A DNA stretch of 64,000 nucleotides from assembly GCA_964387495.1 (NCBI GenBank), contig CAYLXB010000001.1, positions 1 to 64,000 on the forward strand. Direction: 5' to 3'. Origin of the DNA: DSXF01 sp964387495. Its GTDB lineage: Bacteria > Chloroflexota > Anaerolineae > Anaerolineales > Villigracilaceae. A program made the translations under genes and the position numbers. Under the pieces are notes generated by a model. The model was not told the DNA's origin, did no database searches, and saw only the letters and a program-made list of their open reading frames with translations. Positions 34,996 through 46,130 of the stretch are shown here, piece by piece; the first letter of the stretch is position 1; each line of letters starts with the position of its first letter.

Positions 34996-36903
34996 CTATC
35001 GGCGTGCAGTCAGTCGGCGTCCAGCTTGATCCAGGTCACGTAACAAACGCGTGTATTGTAACACCAGCTCAGCATAAGAGACAGAACGCAGATCGCCCTG
35101 CTGTTGGGCTTCCTCCTGAAGGAAACGCAACTGGTTCAGGCTCTCGTTCAACCCCAGGCGGCGGATCAGGATCACATTGCGCTGCAATTCCTCCAGCAAG
35201 CGGTCATCCACCGGGTCCAGTTTGGTCTGTGCCTGCAGTTCACCGGCCAGAGGTGCCAGGCTTTCAGGCAGATGGTCAGCCACATAGTGCTGCGGATCGG
35301 CAGCATCCTGTTCCAGCGACTGTCGGATCAGGCGCAAAAGCAGCTGGTGGTCAGTATACCCGAAATCTTCACTGCGCAGCGCTCCCAAACCGCCTTCCTG
35401 CAGGGAACGGTCGAGGCGGAAAAGCAGTTCGGGTTTCTGCAGCAGGATACCCAGGCAGGCAGATTCCAGTTTATGAGCCGGGCTGGCAGGCGCCAAAACC
35501 TGCGGTTCCTCCCGAACCGGAGCCTGCCCGGCTGGCTGCAAGCGGGACCGCGGCCGGCGCAGGCGCGGGGCGGCAACCGGGCGGTTGATAAAGGCACGTT
35601 CATCCACCTTCAGGAAGCGCGCCAGGCGCTGGGTGAAGAATTCCCGCTCCTCGGCCTTGGGCAAATCCTGGATCAGGGGCCAGACCTGGTCGCCTATCTC
35701 CGAGACAACTTTGGGGTTGCCCAGGTCCCGGCCATCGGCAAGCATGAGCATGACATGCTCGATCACCGGCCTGGCATTCTCCATCAGGCGAGCCCACTCA
35801 TCGCGGTCGCGCGCGACAATCTCATCCGGGTCGAGACCATCGGGCAGAGAAGCTACACGCAAATCAGCCTGCAGACGGGCCTCGTGATGCAGGTAGCCGC
35901 GCGCGTTGAATCCCAATTCGCCTTCGCGGTCCATGGCCTGGCGGGCCGCATCCAGGCCGCGCAGGACCGCCTTCTGCCCGGCAGTATCGGGGTCGAGGGC
36001 CAGCACGATCTTGCGCGTGAAGCGTTTGAGCAGACGCAATTGGTCCTCGGTCAGTGCAGTTCCCATGGGCGAGACGACGTTTTCATAACCGGCCTGGTGC
36101 AGGGCAATCACATCCAGATAGCCCTCCACGATCACCGCCTGGTCTGCCGCACGGATGGGTTTACGCGCCCGGTCCAGGCCGTAGAGCAGGCGGCCCTTGC
36201 TGAAGACCGGTGTCTCGGGAGAGTTGAGGAACTTGGGGATATCTTCCGGATCCACAATGCGCGCCCCAAAACCGGCCATCTTGCCGTTTTCATCGCGTAT
36301 CGGGATCATGATACGGTGGCGGAAGCGGTCGTAATGTCTGCCATCGTCCCGTTCAGTCAGCAGGCCGGAATCCAGCAGTTCCTGTTCGCTGTAACCGCGC
36401 CCCGTAAAATGCCTGAGGGCATTGTCCCAGCCGGGGGGAGCGTAGCCCAGGCCAAAGGTCTCGATGGTCTGGTCCGTCAGGGAGCGCTTTTCACGCAGAT
36501 AAGCCAGCACGCTGGGCGTATTAAGCAGGTGGCCGCGATAATAGACCAGGGCATCTTCCAGCAGGAGACGCAGGCGCTCGTGGGCTTCCTTCTGCTCCGG
36601 GCGCTCCGGGGTAAAGGTCTCCAGTTCGACACCTGCCTTGAGCGCCAGCCTCTGCAGGGCCTCTCTGAAATCAACCCCATCTTTCTTCATCACGAATTTG
36701 AAAATGTCTCCGCCCTCGTTGCACTCGCCGAAACAGCGCCAGGTGCCGGTCTCCTGCCAGACGACGAAGGCGGGCGTACGCGTGTTGGTGTGGAACGGGC
36801 AGAAGCCGGTGTGGTTGCGCCCCGAGCGGCGCAATTTCACCCCGGCCTCGCTGACGAGGTCGACGATATCAATCCGGGCTTTGATTTCATCAATCGTTGA
36901 CAT
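34996..36903 (-). CDS. dnaG: DNA primase
   Basis: The 635-residue primase makes RNA primers at the replication fork. It starts with the CHC2 zinc finger (CPFHTNTRTPAF, WRCFGEC), then the catalytic core with the TOPRIM motifs VIVEGYLDVIALHQAG and LALDPDTAGQKA, and ends with a helical DnaB-interacting region. No clear ribosome-binding site is seen before the ATG. It is cotranscribed with the sigma factor gene. Confidence 0.96.
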   Translation of the reverse strand: MSTIDEIKARIDIVDLVSEAGVKLRRSGRNHTGFCPFHTNTRTPAFVVWQETGTWRCFGECNEGGDIFKFVMKKDGVDFREALQRLALKAGVELETFTPERPEQKEAHERLRLLLEDALVYYRGHLLNTPSVLAYLREKRSLTDQTIETFGLGYAPPGWDNALRHFTGRGYSEQELLDSGLLTERDDGRHYDRFRHRIMIPIRDENGKMAGFGARIVDPEDIPKFLNSPETPVFSKGRLLYGLDRARKPIRAADQAVIVEGYLDVIALHQAGYENVVSPMGTALTEDQLRLLKRFTRKIVLALDPDTAGQKAVLRGLDAARQAMDREGELGFNARGYLHHEARLQADLRVASLPDGLDPDEIVARDRDEWARLMENARPVIEHVMLMLADGRDLGNPKVVSEIGDQVWPLIQDLPKAEEREFFTQRLARFLKVDERAFINRPVAAPRLRRPRSRLQPAGQAPVREEPQVLAPASPAHKLESACLGILLQKPELLFRLDRSLQEGGLGALRSEDFGYTDHQLLLRLIRQSLEQDAADPQHYVADHLPESLAPLAGELQAQTKLDPVDDRLLEELQRNVILIRRLGLNESLNQLRFLQEEAQQQGDLRSVSYAELVLQYTRLLRDLDQAGRRLTARR

Positions 36904-36950
36904 ACAAAGGAATTATAGACTCGATTGGGAAGGTTGGCAATTCATACAGT

Positions 36951-36985
36951 AAAACGGCGGGCGGCTTTCTTCTGCCGCCCGCCGT
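36951..36985 (-). terminator. Terminator of the glyQS gene
   Basis: A perfect 12-bp GC-rich stem, ACGGCGGGCGGC (36954-36965) and GCCGCCCGCCGT (36974-36985), is followed on the minus strand by TTTTAC. It lies 12 bp after the glyQS stop codon. Confidence 0.85.
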
Positions 36986-36996
36986 CCGTGGTCTTT

Positions 36997-40020
<3,024 letters not shown>

Positions 40021-40067
40021 TATGAAATTTCCGATCGCCGATGCTTCGACAAGCCTCAGCACAAGTT

Positions 40068-40380
40068 TTTGATTGGCAGTGGGGCAAGGCCACAGCGGAG
40101 GGGATTATACCTTACGATATGCAGCCGTGGACAACGGGAAGCGGGCTGGCGATCCATTGACTGAGACTGGAAACTTGGTTCAAACAGGAATGGTTGTGTT
40201 TGAACGAGCATGTGATTCCACATTTGCCCCGCCCTAATTGTCCGGGAACAAAGAGGGCGGGGCTTTTGTATATTTGCCCGGCATCGAGCCGGACAGGAAA
40301 CGCCGGGACTCAATCCCATGCCGCGCGTCCAACATCCGTAAGTGCTGGACATTCCGGGCATGAAATCTGCTGGGATTGGT
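40068..40380 (-). other. Non-coding region downstream of the DGR template, with hairpins
   Basis: No gene is supported here. The stretch holds a 9-bp GC stem, CCCCGCCCT (40227-40235) with AGGGCGGGG (40254-40262), a CCGGC/GCCGG hairpin near 40277-40292 and a partial GTCCA/TGGAC pairing near 40325-40351. In the minus-strand transcript all lie just 3' of the template repeat. In studied DGRs the RNA flanking the TR is structured and needed for cDNA priming, so this region may form that part of the template RNA. A sequence at 40044-40060 (CTTCGACAAGCCTCAGC) resembles dispersed palindromic motifs common in environmental genomes. Confidence 0.45.
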
Positions 40381-40493
40381 AGCGCACAACGAAAACCGAC
40401 GTTGTTGTTCCTGTTGTCGGGTTCGTTCCTGTTGCGGTTGGCAGAGCGGACGTTGTTCTCATTGTTGTTCCACGCCCCGCCGCGCAAGACGCG
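40381..40493 (-). repeat. DGR template repeat (TR)
   Basis: This 113-bp sequence matches the variable repeat in the target gene (42009-42121) on the same strand with 98 identities and 15 differences. Read on the minus strand, every difference is at an adenine of the TR (10 A to T, 4 A to G, 1 A to C). The TR holds about 30 adenines, mostly in AAC/AAT codons, so mutagenesis would turn Asn into many other residues. The last 27 bp of the sense strand contain no adenine and are identical to the VR, as expected for the initiation site of mutagenic homing. Confidence 0.97.
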
Positions 40494-40526
40494 CCCCGGC
40501 GTCCCTGCACCATAAAGAATGATGCC

Positions 40527-40874
40527 TCAAACCCGCTGTAAAGATTTCAACCAGCCGCCAAGCAGTTTGCCAATTTCGGTCAACGCTTCGGCGGCAAAGA
40601 GATATTGTTCGTGACTGGTCAACTTTCGCTGATGCGCCAGCCGCAGGTACAGGCGGAGTTTATCTAGTTCCAAATCGGCGAGAAGCAGGTGGCGTTTTTT
40701 ATCGCCGGATTTCACAGTGGTGATCAATTCCTCGTAGAAACCGAAAGCCGAGTCTTCGATGCGCTTTGCAAGACGGAAACGCTCGGATTTGGGAAAGTCT
40801 TCCGTATGCTGCAGAATCCATAAAATGAGGTTGGAAGTTTTGGCAAAAATTGGAGATTGCGGTATATCATTCAT
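40527..40874 (-). CDS. avd: DGR accessory variability determinant (Avd)
   Basis: The 115-residue basic, helical protein has the size and composition of Avd, the four-helix-bundle protein that forms a pentamer and binds DGR reverse transcriptase and the template RNA. Recognisable features are the central LLLADLELDKLRLYLRLAHQ helix and the C-terminal AAEALTEIGKLLGGWLK helix. I chose the ATG at 40874, which overlaps the reverse transcriptase stop codon by 8 bp (ATGAATGA), indicating translational coupling. A longer frame to 40916 lies inside the reverse transcriptase gene. The TR begins 34 bp downstream. Confidence 0.9.
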   Translation of the reverse strand: MNDIPQSPIFAKTSNLILWILQHTEDFPKSERFRLAKRIEDSAFGFYEELITTVKSGDKKRHLLLADLELDKLRLYLRLAHQRKLTSHEQYLFAAEALTEIGKLLGGWLKSLQRV

Positions 40875-41919
40875 GCAATAAGCCCTCAGCAGATAAGATG
40901 GAGCGGCGCAGCCCACAGGTATCGCCGTGGTTCAGGTGTGCCGTCCACGCCGCAACACGAATACTCAAATCCTGCCATTCCAATGTTCCGCTCCGGCAGG
41001 CAGCAGCCAGGCGGCGCAGGCGGCGCTGAAAAGCATGGCCTTTGGCAGGTTTCAAACGGCGATGGTCTGGAAAGACGATAAACCCAAGAAAAGGAATACC
41101 GTATTTACATGACTGGACGTGTGCACGGTTTTCATGGATTGTCAGCCGCAGGCTTGCCAGGAATGCAATGATGGCCGATTGCCAGGCGTGTAACCGGTCC
41201 TTGTCGTTCGAAAAGAGGACGAAATCATCCACATACCGTAAATATGCATGCACTTTGAGCACGCGTTTAACAAACTGGTCCAATTCGTTCAAGTACACAT
41301 TGGCCCAGAACTGCGAAGTAAGATTCCCTATCGGCAGCCCGCGCTGGCGATTGCTCGCAAACAAGTCATCGCCGGGAAAATAGACCATATCGTATTCATC
41401 CCACAGGATGTCTTCGCCGCTGGCAAGGACCAGATCAACCAGACGCATCGTTCTGGCATCCTTCACCGTGCGGGATAGAATGCCGCTCAGGGTTTGATGG
41501 TCAATACTCGGGAAGAATTGGGTGATATCGCACGGCAGGAAATAGTTGTAACGGCGCATGAAGTATGTACAACGGTCCAGGGCAGCATGGGTGCCTTTGC
41601 CAACCTGGTTGGCATAACTATCATAAATGAATTTTCGTTCCAACGCAGGCCCAATCACGTTGATCAAAGCATGATGCACCACTCGGTCTCGGAAGGGAGC
41701 GGCGGAAATCTTTCGCCGTTTGGGTTCGTGCACGATGAAACTGTCGTAATTTCCTGGCCGGTACGTTTCAGCCTGCAGTTCGTTACGCAACTGCACCAGC
41801 TCAGTTTCGAGGTCATATTCGAAGCGCGCCACGGCCGGCTTGCTGCGCCGCCCGCGCGAGGCTTTTATAAACGCCTGCCATAGATTGAGCAGATCGTAAA
41901 CTTGAGGATAAGTGTCCAT
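40867..41919 (-). CDS. DGR-type reverse transcriptase
   Basis: The 350-residue reverse transcriptase has the catalytic aspartates D131 (PCDITQFFPSID) and D231/D232 in YVDD (229-232). The motif-4 sequence IGNLTSQ (197-203) is the variant typical of DGR enzymes, where group II intron and retron enzymes have a different residue in place of SQ. It should copy the TR RNA into cDNA with frequent errors at adenines and return the product to the VR. There is no maturase, endonuclease or intron around it. It lies between the target gene and avd. Confidence 0.96.
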   Translation of the reverse strand: MDTYPQVYDLLNLWQAFIKASRGRRSKPAVARFEYDLETELVQLRNELQAETYRPGNYDSFIVHEPKRRKISAAPFRDRVVHHALINVIGPALERKFIYDSYANQVGKGTHAALDRCTYFMRRYNYFLPCDITQFFPSIDHQTLSGILSRTVKDARTMRLVDLVLASGEDILWDEYDMVYFPGDDLFASNRQRGLPIGNLTSQFWANVYLNELDQFVKRVLKVHAYLRYVDDFVLFSNDKDRLHAWQSAIIAFLASLRLTIHENRAHVQSCKYGIPFLGFIVFPDHRRLKPAKGHAFQRRLRRLAAACRSGTLEWQDLSIRVAAWTAHLNHGDTCGLRRSILSAEGLLHE

Positions 41920-41933
41920 TTTTTAATTCAACC

Positions 41934-41947
41934 CCCCTACGGCGGGG
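41934..41947 (-). other. Short GC hairpin after the variable repeat
   Basis: On the minus strand CCCC and GGGG flank GCCGTA, 62 bp after the VR end and just before the reverse transcriptase gene. Some DGRs have a hairpin next to the VR that stimulates homing; this one is farther from the VR than in the classic case, so its role is uncertain. Confidence 0.3.
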
Positions 41948-41998
41948 AAACCAAAAACCGAGTCAGAAATCCAGGATTCCAGAGAACAGCAGGCAGAA

Positions 41999-44554
41999 TC
42001 AAGGGGAGAGCGCACAACGAAAACCGACGTAGTAGAACCTGAGGTCGGGTTCGACCCCGAAGCGGTAGGCAGAGCGGACGTCGTACTCACTGTTGTTCCA
42101 CGCCCCGCCGCGCAAGACGCGGGAGTCGCCGCCCGCCGGGCCCTGCGGGTTACGGGCGCCATCTCCAAGGGCTGCATAGTAATCCGCAGCATACCAATCC
42201 GCCACCCATTCCCAGACGTTGCCAGCCAGATCATAGACGCCATAGGGGCTCACACCGCTTTCGTACCTGCCGACCTCGGTCGTATCACCAACACAATAAT
42301 CATTTTTGCTCGAGTCATAATAATTGGCTCTGCTGCAATCCAGGCCCTCGCCCCATGGGTAGGTGCGCGCATCCACACCCCGGGCAGCTTTTTCCCACTC
42401 GGCCTCGCTGGGCAGGCGCGCCCCGCGCCACTGGCAGTAGGTGTTGGCATCGAACCAGGTCACATTGATCACAGGATAATCGGCATAGATGGGATCATTG
42501 TAATAATTCGTGCGGGTGGCTGAATCCGCCGAGGCCGGCGCAGCGCAGACGCCTTCGGCCACACATTCGGCATACAGGGCGTTGGTCACTTCGTAAACAT
42601 CAATGCTGAAGTCATCCAGGTAAACCGTATGCACCGGTTCTTGAGCCACAAACCAATCCCGCTGGCAATCGCTGCGGTATTTCTGGCATTCTGCCAGGGC
42701 CGCATCCGCGTCACTGCCCATGGTGAATTCCCCGGCCGGCACCTGCTCCATTGGAATGGTGACGGCTTCGGCCAGTGCAGGGTAATCCTCGGCATGGGCG
42801 GCCCAGTAGCGTTTGATGGTTTCGCCGCTCTTCACCAGGCGCCGGGCGGCGGCGCTGCGGTTCGGCTCCAATTGGACCACCTCGGTCAGGTCTTCCAGGG
42901 CCTGGGGGTAATATTCTTCGCCCATGCCCAGGTAAGCCCGGGCGCGCTCGAAATACAGGGCCGGGTTATTTTCATTCAGACGGATAGCATCTTCGAGGTC
43001 ATCCCTGGCCCGGGGATAGGACTGCTGGTTCAGGCTTTGGCGCCCTTTCAGCCAGGCGGCGATTTCGTCCGCCAGATCCGGCGCAGGTGCCTGCACCGCG
43101 GCCGACATGGACGCCAGCAGTTGGTCGGCCTGCTCATCCGGCGCGGTCTTGAACCCCAGGGTCTGGTAAAGCCCCTGCACTACGATCACCTGGTCGGCGC
43201 GCACGCGGCGCGAGCCGGCCGGTTCGAACAGGGCCAGTTTGCGCTCGTGCGGCAGGCTGTTAAACAGGCTTCCGGCTTTTGCCGGGTATGCATCCCCTTC
43301 CAGTTCGAACAGGCCTGCCAGGCTGGCCAATTGCACCTGCGGGTCATCACCGGCACCGGCGAAATCCTCTTCCAGGCGTGCGGCGCGTACCGTATCCGTG
43401 AGCATCAACTCCTGATATCCAAAGTAGGAGACAATAAAGAGCGCCAGGATGACCAGGGACATCACCACAACCTGCCAGCGTGTTAAAAGGGGCGGCATGT
43501 TCTCTTTGATCCAGGCCGGGTCAAACGTGGACGCATAGATCCGGTTGCGCAGCGCCAGGCGCCCGTCTTCCCGGCGCACCAGCCCGGAAATCTTCAGGTG
43601 CGACTTGGGCAGGGAGCGTTCATCATCCGCGACCGGCCTGCCGGCGCGAATTTCCCGGTAAGCCGTGAGCACTTTGCGCACATCCGGGGCGCGCCGCACG
43701 AGCATATCGCGCACGAACTGCAGGTTGTTGTCCTGCTGTCCCTGCTCGCCGGTGAACAACCGCTCCACTGCCAGCGCAACGCTTTCCTCCGTAGGCGCCT
43801 CCCGGCTTTGGGAAAAGTGGGCGCACAGGCGCTGGGTCAGGTAGGGATGCCCGCCGGTCCAGGCCAGGACCCAGCCCAGCGCCTGTTCCGGCTGCCCGCC
43901 CAGTCCCTGCGCCAGCGGCAGGGCTTCCTCCAGGGTGAAATCATTGAGTTCCACGCGCCGGCCAATGTTGAAAGGTGTGCGCTTGCTGTCCGAGATCAGA
44001 TCACCGGGTGTGGCCACGCCGACCAGCACGAAGGAAAGGCGGCCGAATTCAGCGCTGACGGAACGCGCATTGTAAGCCGCGCGCAAGGCAGCAAAGAAAT
44101 CGTCTGCAAAGGAGAGGCTCAAGGTGCTGTCTATTTCGTCAAAGAAGAGTACAACACGGCCTTCGACCTCTTCGAGCAGAACCTTGCGGAAGAAGTTGGT
44201 CAGGCGCAGGGTGGGTCCAAGTTGGGCGTTCTGCGCCCACCAGGTGAAGACATCGGTTTTCAGTTCCAGCGTATTGTCGATCTCGCTCAGGATGCCCAGG
44301 TACCACTCATCGGCAGAGACAGTGACCCCAATGCCGCTCAAGTCGATGATGACGGAACGGATGCCTTCGCACTCCAACTGGCGCGCTGTACGCACCATCA
44401 GGCTGGATTTGCCCACCTGCCGCGACGAGAGGATGAAAGCCAGTTCCCCATTCCGGCACAGGTCCAGCAGTTCATCGTCCGCCTGGCGCTTGATGTAAAT
44501 CCCGCCGCCAGCCTGGACGGTTCCACCGACTGTGTAGATGCTTTTCTCAGCCAT
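41999..44554 (-). CDS. DGR target: AAA ATPase, membrane helix and FGE/C-type-lectin-like domain
   Basis: This 851-residue protein has an AAA_35-like ATPase at the N-terminus (Walker A SSRQVGKSSLM with K49, Walker B VVLFFDEID with D139/E140), then a winged-helix-like region to about 350. One membrane helix (about 355-377, VVVMSLVILALFIVSYF) is preceded by positive charges, so the ATPase should be inside and the rest outside. A helical TPR-like stretch (about 480-590) leads to a formylglycine-generating-enzyme/C-type-lectin-fold domain (about 595-851), with PAGEFTMGS, LPSEAEWEKAARG and AGNVWEWVADWY. The last ~38 codons are the variable repeat. I chose the ATG at 44554, which overlaps the upstream TIR-AAA gene by 8 bp (ATGGCTGA). 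It probably acts as a ligand-binding sensor rather than an enzyme. Confidence 0.9.
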   Translation of the reverse strand: MAEKSIYTVGGTVQAGGGIYIKRQADDELLDLCRNGELAFILSSRQVGKSSLMVRTARQLECEGIRSVIIDLSGIGVTVSADEWYLGILSEIDNTLELKTDVFTWWAQNAQLGPTLRLTNFFRKVLLEEVEGRVVLFFDEIDSTLSLSFADDFFAALRAAYNARSVSAEFGRLSFVLVGVATPGDLISDSKRTPFNIGRRVELNDFTLEEALPLAQGLGGQPEQALGWVLAWTGGHPYLTQRLCAHFSQSREAPTEESVALAVERLFTGEQGQQDNNLQFVRDMLVRRAPDVRKVLTAYREIRAGRPVADDERSLPKSHLKISGLVRREDGRLALRNRIYASTFDPAWIKENMPPLLTRWQVVVMSLVILALFIVSYFGYQELMLTDTVRAARLEEDFAGAGDDPQVQLASLAGLFELEGDAYPAKAGSLFNSLPHERKLALFEPAGSRRVRADQVIVVQGLYQTLGFKTAPDEQADQLLASMSAAVQAPAPDLADEIAAWLKGRQSLNQQSYPRARDDLEDAIRLNENNPALYFERARAYLGMGEEYYPQALEDLTEVVQLEPNRSAAARRLVKSGETIKRYWAAHAEDYPALAEAVTIPMEQVPAGEFTMGSDADAALAECQKYRSDCQRDWFVAQEPVHTVYLDDFSIDVYEVTNALYAECVAEGVCAAPASADSATRTNYYNDPIYADYPVINVTWFDANTYCQWRGARLPSEAEWEKAARGVDARTYPWGEGLDCSRANYYDSSKNDYCVGDTTEVGRYESGVSPYGVYDLAGNVWEWVADWYAADYYAALGDGARNPQGPAGGDSRVLRGGAWNNSEYDVRSAYRFGVEPDLRFYYVGFRCALSP
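42009..42121 (-). repeat. DGR variable repeat (VR) in the target gene
   Basis: This copy encodes residues 812-849 of the target. Compared with the TR, 11 codons are changed: N to S, Y, D, Y, F, R to G, then N to V, L, F, Y, Y. The framework residues (RGGAW, VRSA, EPD, VGFRCAL) are unchanged. The changed side chains are those expected on the ligand-binding face of a C-type-lectin fold. Confidence 0.97.
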
Positions 44555-46058
44555 GCAGGCGCTCCCCAAAGTAACAGGCATACAAGGTGTTGCGCGGCAG
44601 CACTGCGTTCCCAACGCGCCGCACCAGTCCCGCCCCGCGCAGGCGGAAGAAGGTGTTTTCATCCGGACAGTGCTGGAACTTGATGACCTGCAGCAAACCA
44701 GCCCGCAGTTTCTCATGCCCGCTCATGCGGAAGAGATGATTGCGCAGGTGATCGCCAAAGGGACCATTATCTTCACAGGACTGCCTCATCAAGTCCAGAA
44801 AACCAATGCGCTGGCTGGCAACCAGGTAGAACGCCTTGCGGGTCAGGTAGGGATGACCGCCAAGCAGGTCAAAAAGCTGGCTCATCTGGGGGACCGTGAG
44901 CGGCATGCCGTGCCGTTGGTTGAGATCGGCAACTTGTTCCTGCGTGAAGTCGCTCAACTCGATCACTTCGCCAACGTTAAAGGGGGATTGGTTGAGGTCG
45001 GAAATAAATTGATACGGCTCAGTCGAAGTCACCAGCGCCAGGTTGAAGCGCAGCCAATCACCGCCGCGGGCCCGGTTGTTATGCCAGTTGCGCAGCATGC
45101 TGAAGAAATCCGAGCGGAAAGGAGAGGCAAACATGCGTTCGACTTCATCCATGGCCAGCAAAAGCTGCTTCTCCGCCAGCGCCTGTAACACATGCCGGTG
45201 GACGAAATTGGTCGCCTTCTGAACACTGCCCAGCGGCAGGTTCCAGAAGGAATCAACGCAGTCTTCCAGCCCATACTCCCAGCACAACAGGCTGCAGAAC
45301 TGACGGTAGAAGATATCCGGGTTCTCAATAGCTGATTTTTCGATCAACTGAAAGTCTATGAAGGCGGTCTGCATGCCCCGCTGAGCGGCATCGGCCAGGA
45401 TGCGGTTGAGCAGCGAGCTCTTGCCCATCTGGCGCGGCGCTTTGATGGTGATGGTCACGCCCCGCCGGTCAAGCGCCTGCATGGCAGCTGCATCGCCCTC
45501 CCGTTCGATGTAAAAGGGGGACTGTTGAGGCATGGTACCTTCCGGCAAATCCAGTCCATGCGGCATGCTGGCAAAGGCAGTGGGGATTTCTTCCGCGGCG
45601 GGCGTGAGCAGGCCAGCCTGTTCCGATTTGTCCCCCGGTAAGCCCTTGCCGGAGACCGCCCGCTGCAGCGCCTCGATCAGTCCAGGGGTATCCGCATCGC
45701 TCTGCCAGACTGCCCATTGCAGCGGATTCAGGTAGGCGCTCAAGGGATAGACAAACGGTTCGTTGTAATTCAACCTGACCGGCAGGGTAACCGGCCTGCC
45801 AAGCGCTTTATTCTGGTGATGGGCAGTCTCGATCTCGGCAATCACCATCTCGCTGTGCACGGAATGCCCGGAGAGGAAAACGATCAGATAGTCTGACTGC
45901 CTGATCTCGCTCTGGATCCGTTCGGCCCATTTTTCCCCGACCTGCAGGGTGGCATCGATGAAAACATCGTGCGCTCGGGACAGCGCTTGGAATACCGCCG
46001 CAGCAACGGGGGCATCCGGCTCAACATTGCGCTTGTAGCTGATGAAGATTTTTGCCAT
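44547..46058 (-). CDS. TIR domain-AAA ATPase protein
   Basis: The 503-residue protein begins with a TIR domain (about 1-135, MAKIFISYKR...). E75 in SVHSEMVIAE aligns with the catalytic Glu of NAD-cleaving TIR domains. An AAA_35-like ATPase follows, with Walker A APRQMGKSSLLN (near 208) and Walker B LLLAMDEVERMF (near 301), and a winged-helix tail. There is no membrane segment. The ATPase resembles that of the DGR target encoded directly downstream with an 8-bp gene overlap. The two could assemble through their ATPase domains, placing a TIR effector under the control of the variable sensor. Confidence 0.88.
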   Translation of the reverse strand: MAKIFISYKRNVEPDAPVAAAVFQALSRAHDVFIDATLQVGEKWAERIQSEIRQSDYLIVFLSGHSVHSEMVIAEIETAHHQNKALGRPVTLPVRLNYNEPFVYPLSAYLNPLQWAVWQSDADTPGLIEALQRAVSGKGLPGDKSEQAGLLTPAAEEIPTAFASMPHGLDLPEGTMPQQSPFYIEREGDAAAMQALDRRGVTITIKAPRQMGKSSLLNRILADAAQRGMQTAFIDFQLIEKSAIENPDIFYRQFCSLLCWEYGLEDCVDSFWNLPLGSVQKATNFVHRHVLQALAEKQLLLAMDEVERMFASPFRSDFFSMLRNWHNNRARGGDWLRFNLALVTSTEPYQFISDLNQSPFNVGEVIELSDFTQEQVADLNQRHGMPLTVPQMSQLFDLLGGHPYLTRKAFYLVASQRIGFLDLMRQSCEDNGPFGDHLRNHLFRMSGHEKLRAGLLQVIKFQHCPDENTFFRLRGAGLVRRVGNAVLPRNTLYACYFGERLHG

Positions 46059-46130
46059 GTCAAATCCCTGAAAAATCGAGACAGCAGAAAACTACTGTGA
46101 GAGGACATCTGGTTTCGGGCATTATTTCCC

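Noticed and set aside
35104..36900. 598-codon plus-strand ORF opposite dnaG
   Set aside because: DnaG motifs cover the minus strand; no ribosome-binding site or domain on the plus strand.
40056..40487. Minus-strand ORF that translates the template repeat
   Set aside because: Its peptide mirrors the target C-terminus only because the TR is a copy of the VR; the rest is low-quality sequence and there is no start signal.
40867..41919. Reverse transcriptase as part of a group II intron or retron
   Set aside because: No maturase or endonuclease domain, no intron ends or msr/msd, and the adjacent Avd, TR and VR with the SQ motif fit a DGR.
41999..44554. True formylglycine-generating enzyme
   Set aside because: No sulfatase gene is nearby, and the domain is fused to an ATPase and carries a DGR variable region, so a binding role is more likely.
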